Assembly: GCF_015767245.1 (NCBI RefSeq) | Contig: NZ_JADOTV010000005.1 | Span: forward strand, 62,001-126,000 | Reading direction: 5' to 3' | Length of the DNA: 64,000 bases | From: Aureivirga sp. CE67 | Lineage (GTDB): Bacteria; Bacteroidota; Bacteroidia; Flavobacteriales; Flavobacteriaceae | Shown: one piece after another, positions 15,906 to 24,778 of the stretch | How positions within the stretch are numbered: position 1 is the first letter of the stretch | Layout: each line of letters begins with the position of its first letter | Notes under the pieces: generated by a model | Told to the model about the DNA's origin: nothing | Databases searched by the model: none | What the model saw: the letters and a program-made list of their open reading frames with translations, nothing else | Translations under genes and position numbers: made by a program

Positions 15906-18686
15906 TTAGACTTCTTTTCTTTCAAATAATTTATCCAAATCGAAAATATCTAAAATTATATTTCTCAATTGTTCTTCTAATTGTTCAAATCTCTCTTCGG
16001 TAATTTTACTATCTACAACATTTCTTTTCGTACTGAAATTAAGTTGTATCAGCTTTTCCTTTAAGTTTTTAAAAGAAAAAATACCACATATTACATCTTC
16101 ATGGTTTTCGTTCTGATGTTTCTTATAGATATAAGCATACATCATCACTTGCAAAGCTTTCAGATATTTATCCTCAGAAATCATATTCTGAAAATCTGTA
16201 ACTTTTAACTCCGAAGAAGTAACTCTTCCTGTCTTATAGTCAATAATTCGTTCTTCGCCATCTACTTCATCAATTCTATCCACTATACCCTTTAAATAAA
16301 TTGGAAAATCAATCGAATCAACATTAAATTTTATCCTAAATTCTTTCTCTAACTTTAGGATTTTTATTTCTCTTCCTTTTTCTATTTCTGACTTCTCAAA
16401 CTTCAAAAAACGTTCTACATAATTCTTAGAAACTTCATAGATCAATCTATTCTTTCCAGATGTGATATTTCCATTTTTATAATGCTTTTTAAAGTAATTT
16501 TCTACTAATATAGGAAATTTTGACATCATTTTTGCATTATCCTCTAAAGAAATGCATTTATTAACACCTTCATAATCAATATATAACGAATACAAAACAT
16601 CATGAATGATAGTCCCCATCGTATTTGCTTCAATTGTTTCCTCAACTTCTTCAAGTTCACGAATTCCTAAAATTCTTTTCTCATAAAAATCAATCGGATC
16701 TTTGATATACATCGCTAAAGCAGAAGGAGAAATCCCTTTTTTAACAAATTCCTTCAACTTTTCTATCACTTCTTCCGTCTTCGGAACTGTAAGCGGTTCT
16801 TTGTTAATTGCTTTTACTGTCGGATTTAAAATTTTATATTCAATTCCTTTTTTATAAAGTTCCAATTGTGTCAAAAATCTACTCTTCTCTCCCGCTCCAT
16901 AAAAATCTGGCTCAGTATTATAAATCATGTAAATTTTAGAAGCTCGCTGAATCAATCTATAAAAGTGATAAGAGAAAATCGCATCTTTTTCATAATATGT
17001 TGGTAAGTCATAAAAATTCTTCACATCATGCGGAATAAAAGAGTTTTCCGACTTTCCTGTTGGTAAAATTCCTTCATTCACCGAAGTCATAATCACCGTA
17101 TCAAAATCTAAAACACGAGTTTCTAAAACTCCCATCAACTGCAAACCTTGTAGTGGTTCTCCCTGAAAAGATAATTTTTCATTTGCTGTCAGTTGATAAT
17201 AAAATGACTGTAAAGTCTTGATATTTGTAATATGATTAAATTGTTTGTTTAAATTTTCTAACTGCTGAAAAACTTTAAAAAATCTATAAACATATTCTCT
17301 TTCCAATCCTTCTGTAAGATTTTTCAAGATTTTGATTATAGATAAACATCTTTCTATAATTTCTTTTGTAGAATAAACAGTATCGAAAAGCTCACTTACA
17401 AGTTTAAATTTTTCAATTTCTTCTTCGGTAAAATCAAACTCTTCTACATTTCTATTTTCAATTTCAAACATTAAATCTTTTTTCGATATAAAAATGTAAT
17501 TCTTAAATCGAATTTGATTTATCAAAAAGATGGCAATATTATGATTTTCAGTAACTGTAATTTTCTTCAAATACGGATGGCTTAAAAAAGCAATTACATC
17601 TTTAAAATAAAACGAACCTTCTGCTTTTTTATGAAACTTTTCTTGATTCAAATGCAGTTTAAAAATCAAATCAAACAAACTCGTCACCGGAATATCTTTC
17701 AACGGATATCCCATCGTAATATTGATTTTCTCTACACTTTTTGGCAAAGAATTCAAAGCCAAAGAAAGCATCGCTTCTTCTGCCAAAACCAAAGCCGTAT
17801 TTTCATAAGTTGGCAAATTCTCCAAAATCTCTCCAACATACTTCATCTGACTCACATTTTTCGGAGCTGCTATATAATGGATTTCTTTCTTTTTCTCTAA
17901 GTTTTTGTTAATCCAATTAAACGGATGATTATCAAAATAATTCCACTTTTTATGCTTTCTCAAAAACATTCCAGCTTCACTATTCGAATTAAAATACATC
18001 GCATCTACATCCCAAAAAACTCGATTTAACGGATTTTGCAAAATGGTTTTAAACATTGTTTCTTCCGCATTATTCAAAGCATTAAAACCAACTAAAACAA
18101 TTTTATCCAATCCAGATTTTTGTAGATAATTTTCAATTTTCGCAGCAGATTCTCGATAAATCAAACCTTGATAAGCCGATTTCATCTCCAAAAGTCGGTT
18201 TTTCAAAGCTTCATAATAAACACCCAAATCATGAATAAAACTCAAATGTTTACTAATCAATTCCGTGATTTCCCCCTTTTCAACATCCCAATTATTAATA
18301 CGATTGATATCCTGCAAATTCTCAAAAAACTTTTTCGTCGGAATCAAATAACGATCAATTTCATTATAATCATGAATTGCCATCGTTGCCCACTTCGAAA
18401 ATTCATCAAAATTTTCAATTTTCTCCAAGTCCGTATGCTGTTTATACACCGCATAAAACTCAAAAAGCAACTGAATATTATCCATCTGTTTCAACTCCGC
18501 TACCTCCTGAATAAAATGCTCAATACTTGTCATTTTAGGCAAAAAAGTAACCTCCGAAACTTGCTTATGTATTTCATCTTTTAAGAACACACAAGCCCTC
18601 TGGCTTGGCAAAATAAAGGTATAATCAGAGATAGGAAACTCTTCCTTTAATATACTCGATACAACTTCTGAAAGAAATGTCTGCAT
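15906..18686 (-). CDS. PD-(D/E)XK nuclease family protein, AddB-like
   Basis: A 926-residue protein. The start (DYTFILPSQRACVFLKDEI) and SVNEGILP in the middle resemble the inactive helicase-like part of AddB. The C-terminal 230 residues hold a RecB-type nuclease: SALAMYIKDPIDFYEKRILG, then GIVDRID and IDYKTG near residues 795-820, giving the catalytic Asp and D-x-K. AddAB repairs double-strand breaks by resecting ends to recombination hotspots; the AddA partner is not in the window. No iron-sulphur Cys cluster is evident. Confidence 0.8.
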   Translation of the reverse strand: MQTFLSEVVSSILKEEFPISDYTFILPSQRACVFLKDEIHKQVSEVTFLPKMTSIEHFIQEVAELKQMDNIQLLFEFYAVYKQHTDLEKIENFDEFSKWATMAIHDYNEIDRYLIPTKKFFENLQDINRINNWDVEKGEITELISKHLSFIHDLGVYYEALKNRLLEMKSAYQGLIYRESAAKIENYLQKSGLDKIVLVGFNALNNAEETMFKTILQNPLNRVFWDVDAMYFNSNSEAGMFLRKHKKWNYFDNHPFNWINKNLEKKKEIHYIAAPKNVSQMKYVGEILENLPTYENTALVLAEEAMLSLALNSLPKSVEKINITMGYPLKDIPVTSLFDLIFKLHLNQEKFHKKAEGSFYFKDVIAFLSHPYLKKITVTENHNIAIFLINQIRFKNYIFISKKDLMFEIENRNVEEFDFTEEEIEKFKLVSELFDTVYSTKEIIERCLSIIKILKNLTEGLEREYVYRFFKVFQQLENLNKQFNHITNIKTLQSFYYQLTANEKLSFQGEPLQGLQLMGVLETRVLDFDTVIMTSVNEGILPTGKSENSFIPHDVKNFYDLPTYYEKDAIFSYHFYRLIQRASKIYMIYNTEPDFYGAGEKSRFLTQLELYKKGIEYKILNPTVKAINKEPLTVPKTEEVIEKLKEFVKKGISPSALAMYIKDPIDFYEKRILGIRELEEVEETIEANTMGTIIHDVLYSLYIDYEGVNKCISLEDNAKMMSKFPILVENYFKKHYKNGNITSGKNRLIYEVSKNYVERFLKFEKSEIEKGREIKILKLEKEFRIKFNVDSIDFPIYLKGIVDRIDEVDGEERIIDYKTGRVTSSELKVTDFQNMISEDKYLKALQVMMYAYIYKKHQNENHEDVICGIFSFKNLKEKLIQLNFSTKRNVVDSKITEERFEQLEEQLRNIILDIFDLDKLFERKEV

Positions 18687-18764
18687 TCGTTTTTTTGTTA
18701 AAAATAAAAATAATTAGAAGCTAAGAAAATCGAAACTATAAAAAAATCTTATTTTCTGGATTTT

Positions 18765-18905
18765 TATGCAAAAGGGATTGTAGTGGAAAGCTTTTGTTTT
18801 TGCAAAAATTAGTTATTCTTAGAAAACGGAGGCGACCAAAGAAGCCCACGTATTTCTTAGAATAACTTTTTTGGAAAGACAAAACTTGGAAAGGAAAGCC
18901 CTACC
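18765..18905 (-). repeat. Intergenic repeat, diverged copy with internal hairpin
   Basis: Read on the minus strand this has the same frame as the two repeats at 19249 and 24576 (GGGCTTTCC at the start; CCACTACAATCCCT at the end), so I take it as a diverged member of that family. It contains a strong internal hairpin: AGTTATTCTTAGAAA at 18811-18825 with TTTCTTAGAATAACT at 18853-18867. It occupies most of the 297-bp gap between two genes; no gene is seen there. Confidence 0.5.
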
Positions 18906-18983
18906 CTTTTTGATTTTTTAAATTGAAAAAAGGGTTTTGTCCAAAATAAATATTAAATTTAGTTATTATTTAAAAAAACACCT

Positions 18984-19238
18984 ATGAAATTAATTACTTA
19001 CTACATCGCCATCACATTTCCATTTGTTTTACTAGTACTGATGATGCAAAACGGCATGAAGACATTTGCCTCTTCTGGTCTACTTTTCTATGCTTTAATC
19101 TACCGACCAATCATCGACGGACAAAGACTGATGAATATCAATAAACTTGAAAAAAGTCAATTTATTCGTGTTTTCAATCCAATTTTCATGATGTTTAAAA
19201 GACGTGAAAACTACAGAGCAATCTATTTTGGAAAATAA
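18984..19238 (+). CDS. Small two-helix membrane protein of unknown function
   Basis: An 84-residue protein with two hydrophobic segments (about 4-24 and 28-42) followed by a basic tail (FKRRENYRAIYFGK). The ATG at 18984 follows an AT-rich upstream region. I do not recognise the family. It is convergent with the DUF4625 gene, and the dispersed repeat follows it directly. Confidence 0.55.
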   Translation: MKLITYYIAITFPFVLLVLMMQNGMKTFASSGLLFYALIYRPIIDGQRLMNINKLEKSQFIRVFNPIFMMFKRRENYRAIYFGK

Positions 19239-19248
19239 ATATTGATCG

Positions 19249-19408
19249 TTTGGGGCTTCCCATTTTTTCTTCGTTTCCAAAAAACTCAGAAAAAGGTCGG
19301 GCTATTCGCTATATCTTTTTTGCCAAAGCAACCTTATGAAGAAAAGCAAAAAAGGATGCCGCTACTATCCCTAAGCCAGTTTCAGCAACAAAACAAAAAA
19401 CCTCTAAA
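19249..19408 (+). repeat. Dispersed intergenic repeat, copy A
   Basis: About 160 bp nearly identical to 24576-24735. Shared landmarks are GGGCTTCCCATTTTT, GGGCTATTC, CTATATCTTTTTTGCC, CTTATGAAGAAAAGC and CCGCTACTATCCCTAAGCC. The open frame across it (19242-19439) is not conserved as protein and is best ignored. The 3' end leads into an imperfect CCTCTAAA...TTTAAAGG hairpin that may terminate the convergent minus-strand gene. Confidence 0.75.
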
Positions 19409-19497
19409 ACAATACATTTTAAAGGTTTTATTTTTTTGAATTAATAATCTTCTATATTTATAATAAAATTACTTCTGAAAACTTTTAGACAATTTGT

Positions 19498-19974
19498 CTA
19501 ATCTGCAATCTTAAAATCAATTGCATGTCTAGTCTGCCATCCTGTTTTGTCCGTCAGACGAACTTCAAAATGATAATCTCCTACATCAATAGCATCAGGA
19601 ATTACAATTTCCAATGTTGGTTGATATTCCTTTAAGTCACCTTCGATAGTAAAATTCTGTATATAGATGAAAGGATTTACAGGTGCCTTAATTGGAGATA
19701 AATCACATTGAACATCATAATTATCATGCGTATGATGATCAAAATTATTATGAATATCAATAGCATAAGATCCTAAAACATCATTATCTGAAAACTTCGC
19801 ATGAAAATTGAAAGTTGTTCCTCTCTGTACAACCACACAAGGTTTCGGAAATGAAGATTCAAAATCAAAATCAATTGTCGGATTCGTTTGATCTATATCA
19901 TCTTCATCATCAGAACAGGCTGCTAAAAAGATCATTAACACAAAAAATATTGGTGTAAATTTTAATTTTTTCAT
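19498..19974 (-). CDS. DUF4625 surface lipoprotein
   Basis: A 158-residue lipoprotein. The signal peptide ends in LAACSDDEDD, and the acidic run right after the lipobox Cys matches the Bacteroidota lipoprotein export signal, so it is probably exposed on the cell surface. The rest has the Ig-like DUF4625 pattern (FSDNDVLGSYAIDIHNNF, VGDYHFEVRLTDKTGW), with several His in HNNFDHHTHDNYD. It is paralogous to the gene at 20108 and lies downstream of a TonB receptor, so I infer a metal-binding or substrate-capturing partner. Confidence 0.75.
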   Translation of the reverse strand: MKKLKFTPIFFVLMIFLAACSDDEDDIDQTNPTIDFDFESSFPKPCVVVQRGTTFNFHAKFSDNDVLGSYAIDIHNNFDHHTHDNYDVQCDLSPIKAPVNPFIYIQNFTIEGDLKEYQPTLEIVIPDAIDVGDYHFEVRLTDKTGWQTRHAIDFKIAD

Positions 19975-20107
19975 CTCTATAATATTTTAAATAATTAAAA
20001 AATTGGATTTTGAAAAAACACCATAGAGCTTACTTTCATCATTATCTCATTAAATTCTAAAAAAAGAATACAAAAGAAGCTCTACAGTATTTTAAAAGAA
20101 ATTTTTA

Positions 20108-20602
20108 TTATGCTTCTTCGTGTTCATCTTCATGCTCCACAATTTTCAATTCGGCATCTACTTCTTCTGTGTTTCCTGCTAAATCTTTTACTTCTAAATG
20201 GAAATGATAATCACCAGGAACTGCATCTTCTGGAATTAAAATATGTTCATGAAATTCTGTATTGATAGCATTTAAATACTTCCCAGTAAATACTTGCTCT
20301 AACTCCCAAGAACCTCCATTTTCACTATGTAATTCTACTGTGATTGTTGCAACTTTTTCTGAAGCATAAACTTGAGCAGCAATATGCAAATCTCCTCCTG
20401 GTTCTATTTCTGCAGCTTCCTCATGCTCATGTCCTTCTTCTTCGTGGTCATGCCCATCTTCTTCATGATCATGGTGTCCTGAACCAAGCTCTAAATCTGT
20501 AATTTCAATTCGTGCAGCTGCTGTAGCATCATCATCATCACTACATGATACAAAAGAAAATAAAGTAAATACGATCGCTGTTATATAAGTTAATTTTTTC
20601 AT
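20108..20602 (-). CDS. DUF4625 surface lipoprotein with His-rich segment
   Basis: A 164-residue lipoprotein with lipobox FVSCSDDDD, again with a surface-export signal. Residues about 43-63 form a His/Glu-rich run (HHDHEEDGHDHEEEGHEHEE), which suggests binding of zinc, copper or nickel. The remaining sequence is DUF4625-like (VPGDYHFHLEVKDLAGNTEE) and ends in another HEDEHEE tail. It sits between the other DUF4625 gene and the CxxC/RAPP gene in a minus-strand cluster with the TonB receptor. Confidence 0.78.
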   Translation of the reverse strand: MKKLTYITAIVFTLFSFVSCSDDDDATAAARIEITDLELGSGHHDHEEDGHDHEEEGHEHEEAAEIEPGGDLHIAAQVYASEKVATITVELHSENGGSWELEQVFTGKYLNAINTEFHEHILIPEDAVPGDYHFHLEVKDLAGNTEEVDAELKIVEHEDEHEEA

Positions 20603-20842
20603 TTTTAAATATGTTTTAATTTTTTAAATCTTATTAATTGTAAGAGCTTTTTTAAAATTGTATCAGAATTGTTTTATAGCTTATTAAAATACTATTTTGA
20701 AGACTTTTTTAGAGTTCATAGCATCGCTATGGATGAGAAAAAAGACAAAAAAGAGCTTTTAAGAAGCATCGAAAACTTTTTGATATAAATTTAAATATGC
20801 TCTAATTCCGTTTTATTAGAATTTTCTAGGTTTATTTATTGT

Positions 20843-21220
20843 TTAATCTTCGATGTTTTTTCTATTCTTAAATAAAAACTTAGCAAAAGGCGGAGCTCTG
20901 GAATTAAAAATTAAGGATTCTTTTAAAAAATATTTTGCTTCTTTTTCTACGATAGAAACACCACTAAAATTTATTTCTAATTCTTCTTTATTTTGGCTAT
21001 TTAACAAACTGAAATATTTCAATCCATAATAACAAAACTGACATTTTTCTGTAAGATTATTTTCTTCCCAATAATCTACTTTTTGCTCATGATTTTGAAA
21101 ATCATTTCCACCTTTTGAAACATGAAACAACGAAGCATGACTTATTCTTAGCAATAAGCCAAACAGCAACACAATCCCATAGATTGTTTTCTTATTTGTA
21201 TGTTTCAAAAATATCTTCAA
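20843..21220 (-). CDS. Small CxxC/RAPP membrane-anchored protein
   Basis: A 125-residue protein with a TTG start at 21220, 10 bp after the TonB stop; no in-frame ATG is available. One hydrophobic segment (about 12-26), then CQFC at about 60-63, and FNSRAPPFAKF near the C-terminus. The layout (N-terminal helix, CxxC, terminal RAPP) matches the protein at 23815 and resembles small proteins often found next to TonB receptors in Bacteroidota and Proteobacteria (DUF2946-like). I infer a periplasmic or secreted metal-handling role; the function is not established. The gap 20603-20842 holds an imperfect hairpin (CATAGC/GCTATG) near 20722. Confidence 0.55.
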   Translation of the reverse strand: MKIFLKHTNKKTIYGIVLLFGLLLRISHASLFHVSKGGNDFQNHEQKVDYWEENNLTEKCQFCYYGLKYFSLLNSQNKEELEINFSGVSIVEKEAKYFLKESLIFNSRAPPFAKFLFKNRKNIED

Positions 21221-21230
21221 CTTGCAATTT

Positions 21231-23597
21231 TTAAAAAGGAATTCTTACTTCTAATGAAAAATTTCGACCTGGTTCTGGCACTTCAATTATTCTATAAAAA
21301 CTAGTATGATTAAAATATTTTGTATCTAAAATATTATTGACTCTAAAGTATACATCAGCCCATTTTTTATCTTTTTTATACAAAGAAGTAGACATCGTAA
21401 AATTCCCAACAGTATAGCCATCTGTAGGACTTTCTGGCGGAACAATTTCATTTTGTTTCGCTGTAAATCTCCAGTCTAATTCAAACTTTGTATTTTTAAA
21501 ATATTTGTAATTTTTCAGTGTATAATTCGCTCCAATAATTCCAGAAAGTGGCGGAGAAAATGGTAAGGTAAATCCTTTTTTAGCTCCACTTAATTGTCTT
21601 GCATAGATGTATTCTACAGAAGTATTTAGAAAAAGTTTTTCTGTCAAAAGAAACGAAGAAGTAATTTCTCCACCAAAACGAAAAACTTCTGCTTCTTGAA
21701 ACTTATAAATCTGTAAAGCTTCATAATAATCTGAAGTTGGATTTAAATAAATATAATTTGGAAAATAATTTACAAAAGGACTTACAGCTACATTAAATTT
21801 TGGTTTTGTATAAGAATATTCCAAATCAACCTGATAGGATTCTTCCGCTTTCAAATCTGCATTTCCTAGCTCATATCTATACATGTGATAATTCACACCA
21901 TCTGAAGTCAATTCGTTTGCTAGCGGCATACGAAAACTCTTTCCAAGATTGAATTTGAACATTTGATTCTTCAAATCATAAACTCCTCCGAAAGACGCAC
22001 TAAAATCTCCAAATTTGAAATCTTTTGCAGTAGCTCTGATTAAATATTCTTCTTTAATCGTTCCATTTTCATTCACTGGAGATAAAAACCAATCTTGATA
22101 TTGTTCTGTTTTCAGAGTTCCATAATCATAACGAATTCCTGTGTGTAAGTAGAATTTTGGAGAAATTTCAATTTTATCATACACAAAAGCTCCAGCAGAA
22201 AATCGATGATACGCTGGAATAATATATCCCCAACCTCCAATAGAATTATCTTGAAATTCAGAATTCACTCCAAATTTCAACTTGTGCTTACTATTTGTAT
22301 ATAAATCTGCAAAAACATTCAGAGAATAAGTGTTTTTATTAAATTCTCGCTCCAAACTACTTGTAGGTTTTGGCATATAACCATGTTCGGATGGCTCCGA
22401 AAGTTCTTGTCTTGCATTATTTTGAAATCCTGCATTAATCCTCAAAGTATAATTTTCCTTATGAATTTCTGTTTCATTCGTAATCTTGAAATGATTCAAT
22501 TTATGTTTTGGCAAATCAATATCTCGACTGCTTTTATCATAATCTATCTGTGATTTTATAACTTCTAAACCATGTGCATTTGCAAAAAAACCATTCTCTT
22601 CATTTACATTACTTATGATTGTACGATTCAAAAAATCATCTTTTGTATAACCAATCGTTCCTGAAATATTTAAAACTCTCCCAGCCGTATTTCTCAATTG
22701 ATGATTATGTAAATCAAATACATAACCGTTATACAGAATTTTATCTGTCGGAACTTTAAAATCTCCGTAACTATTCGCAGTAATTGTATTCTTGAAAAAC
22801 CAATGCTCTTTTCTTCCACTCAAAAATGTAGAAAGCCCAACTAAATCATTGTTTGTTCTTCCGATCAAACTTACATTTCCACCAAAAGAATTCTTTTTTG
22901 GAATCGATACTTCTTTAATGTTTATCACACCTCCAATAGCATCAGAACCAACTAATAATGACAAAGGCCCTTTATAAATTTCGATATGTTCTACGGCATT
23001 CTGATCAATTTCCAAACCATGATCTGCTCCCCACTGCTGCGCCTCATGTTTGATTCCGTTTTGTACAACAACAACTCGATTAAATCCAAAACCCCTAATT
23101 GTTGGTTTCGCTTGCCCAGAACCAATACTAATTGTACTAACTCCAGCAACATGTTCTAGAGATTTAGCCAAGCTAGTTTCCTTTCTTTGTTGTAAATTTT
23201 CTTTATTAATTACCGTCGTAGACAAAGCTGATTTTTTCTGAAAAACTTTTCTTTTATTTCCATTAATTTCTACTTTTTCAAGCTCCTCAATATGATGTTC
23301 AAGCTTAAAAACTTCAGAAATATGCTCCTGATTGATGGTAATTTGTTTGGTAAGTGGCTCGCATTCGTAATGAAAAACAGTAACCGTATAAGTTCCAGAA
23401 CAAAGATTTTTAAATATAAATTCTCCTTGCGGATTTGTAGAAACTGTTTTATTAATTTCTTTAATGTGGACAGAAGCTCCTAACAAAATAGAAGAATCAT
23501 GTAAGTCCATTACCTTCCCTGAAAAGGTATGTTTACAGTCTTGACTAAAACTCAACATACTGCTGAAGATTAGCAAAACGAATAGATAAGTTCGCAT
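21231..23597 (-). CDS. TonB-dependent outer-membrane receptor
   Basis: A 788-residue receptor with signal peptide (MRTYLFVLLIFSSMLSFSQ), a carboxypeptidase-regulatory-like domain (about 22-105, GEFIFKNLCSGTYTV), a TonB plug (about 125-235, with TIRGFGFNRVVVVQNG and GPLSLLVGSDAIGGVINI), and a 22-strand barrel ending in Phe (VRIPF). Several extracellular loops contain His. It takes up a substrate driven by TonB/ExbBD. Given the His-rich lipoproteins and CxxC proteins around it, I infer a metal or metallophore; this is not proven by the sequence. Confidence 0.9.
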   Translation of the reverse strand: MRTYLFVLLIFSSMLSFSQDCKHTFSGKVMDLHDSSILLGASVHIKEINKTVSTNPQGEFIFKNLCSGTYTVTVFHYECEPLTKQITINQEHISEVFKLEHHIEELEKVEINGNKRKVFQKKSALSTTVINKENLQQRKETSLAKSLEHVAGVSTISIGSGQAKPTIRGFGFNRVVVVQNGIKHEAQQWGADHGLEIDQNAVEHIEIYKGPLSLLVGSDAIGGVINIKEVSIPKKNSFGGNVSLIGRTNNDLVGLSTFLSGRKEHWFFKNTITANSYGDFKVPTDKILYNGYVFDLHNHQLRNTAGRVLNISGTIGYTKDDFLNRTIISNVNEENGFFANAHGLEVIKSQIDYDKSSRDIDLPKHKLNHFKITNETEIHKENYTLRINAGFQNNARQELSEPSEHGYMPKPTSSLEREFNKNTYSLNVFADLYTNSKHKLKFGVNSEFQDNSIGGWGYIIPAYHRFSAGAFVYDKIEISPKFYLHTGIRYDYGTLKTEQYQDWFLSPVNENGTIKEEYLIRATAKDFKFGDFSASFGGVYDLKNQMFKFNLGKSFRMPLANELTSDGVNYHMYRYELGNADLKAEESYQVDLEYSYTKPKFNVAVSPFVNYFPNYIYLNPTSDYYEALQIYKFQEAEVFRFGGEITSSFLLTEKLFLNTSVEYIYARQLSGAKKGFTLPFSPPLSGIIGANYTLKNYKYFKNTKFELDWRFTAKQNEIVPPESPTDGYTVGNFTMSTSLYKKDKKWADVYFRVNNILDTKYFNHTSFYRIIEVPEPGRNFSLEVRIPF

Positions 23598-23814
23598 GTA
23601 CTTGTCTTTAATAATAAATAATTGGGTGAAAAGTTTGATTACATTCTGCTTGATTCGCAGTTGGAATAAATCTATTTAAAACAAAGACTTACGCAACTTA
23701 AAACACAGAATATCAAAAAGATAAAAAAACCATAATTATTCTTTAATCCGACAAAACAACATCCAAAAAGACATTATTCTCCCATCAGAAATAAAGCAAT
23801 AAAATGATTAAAAA

Positions 23815-24183
23815 TTAAGATAATACGGGAGGGGCTCTCAGTTGGCCCGAATCTATTTTATAAGAAAAGTATACAAAATCAAATAGAATTTGAGTTTTTG
23901 TATCTAAATTTTTAGGAGGAATTTCTTCCAGCGAAGAAACACTAGAGTTTTCTATATACTCTGATTGAGAAAGGTTAAAATGACACACGAAACAAGATTC
24001 GATATCCAAATCACTTGAAAGTTTATTAAACTCGTTTCCTTCAAAATTGTCACTTATCGAACTTTCTTCAACATTAGATGCATGGTGATGATGAAATGAA
24101 GATAATAAAATAGGAAATGCCACCAACACTGTCAAGAACAATGCGATGAATGTATTTGCTATATTTTTATTTCTTAAACTCAT
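23815..24183 (-). CDS. Small CxxC/RAPP protein with His cluster
   Basis: I choose ATG 24183 (MSLRNKN); an upstream TTG at 24213 would add ten residues unlike a signal peptide. The protein is about 122 residues with a hydrophobic segment (about 10-30) followed by SSFHHHHAS, then CFVCHF, and a C-terminal LRAPPVLS. It shares the N-helix, CxxC, RAPP layout with the gene on the other side of the TonB receptor, so the receptor is flanked by two of them. A metal-sensing or metal-transfer role is an inference. Confidence 0.6.
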   Translation of the reverse strand: MSLRNKNIANTFIALFLTVLVAFPILLSSFHHHHASNVEESSISDNFEGNEFNKLSSDLDIESCFVCHFNLSQSEYIENSSVSSLEEIPPKNLDTKTQILFDFVYFSYKIDSGQLRAPPVLS

Positions 24184-24339
24184 AATTTTACCAACACCTA
24201 ATTGAAAATTCAACTAACCGTTTCAAGTCGGCTAATTTAGATAAATTTTAAACAAAAACACAAAGCTTTTTCATTTTTAAATTTACAGTGTACAAAATAC
24301 CACAAGAAGATTTTAAATATTAAACCTGTTTAAAATTTA

Positions 24340-24545
24340 TTTTCAAAATTGGTTTTTAATCAGTTTTACGAAATTTAAATGACCTATTTTTAAAATTGAA
24401 AAAATCAAGAATTTTGAAAATAATAGACGAAAAACTGTTTGAGCATCAGCGAGTTTTTTGAGTCTTTTTCAAATTTCGTAGATTTTTTATTTTAAAAATA
24501 AAAGTCTTGATTTTTTTGGTTCGTTTTTTTATCAAGAAAAAAATG
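24340..24545. repeat. AT-rich imperfect inverted repeat in intergenic region
   Basis: Within the 565-bp gap 24214-24778, TTTTTAAAAT and AAAATCAAGA (about 24390-24412) are repeated in inverted form (TCTTGATTTT and ATTTTAAAAA, about 24489-24515), around a segment with GAGCATCAGCGAG. It has the look of the extended non-coding repeats seen in many flavobacterial genomes. No gene is supported in this gap. Confidence 0.4.
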
Positions 24546-24575
24546 AACATAGATTTTTTAAAAAGAAAAATATTA

Positions 24576-24735
24576 TTTGGGGGCTTCCCATTTTTCTTCG
24601 TTTCCAAAAAACGTAGAAAAAGGTTGGGCTATTCACTATATCTTTTTTGCCAAAGTAACCTTATGAAGAAAAGCAAAAAAGGATACCGCTACTATCCCTA
24701 AGCCAGTTTCAGCAACAAAACAAAAAACCTCTAAA
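24576..24735 (+). repeat. Dispersed intergenic repeat, copy B
   Basis: About 160 bp nearly identical to copy A at 19249-19408, with only scattered substitutions. Both copies have the same orientation and both end just after a minus-strand gene. The open frame 24507-24701 across it is not a credible gene. Confidence 0.75.
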
Positions 24736-24756
24736 GCAGAACACTCTAGAGGTTTT
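24724..24756 (-). terminator. Terminator-like hairpin for the panD/membrane-protein operon
   Basis: AAAACCTCTA at 24724-24733 pairs with TAGAGGTTTT at 24747-24756 with a 13-nt loop, 23 bp beyond the stop at 24779. Its left arm is also the end of the dispersed repeat. Confidence 0.6.
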
Positions 24757-24778
24757 AAATTTTATATTAAAAATTGTT

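Noticed and set aside
15906-18686. Plus-strand frames within the AddB-like gene (17631-17900, 18168-18584)
   Set aside because: They are antisense shadows; the minus-strand protein has clear nuclease motifs.
19242-19439. Open frame across the dispersed repeat copy A
   Set aside because: The sequence is part of a non-coding repeat, and the frame in copy B differs.
24507-24701. Open frame across the dispersed repeat copy B
   Set aside because: Same reason as copy A; no protein-level conservation between the two copies.
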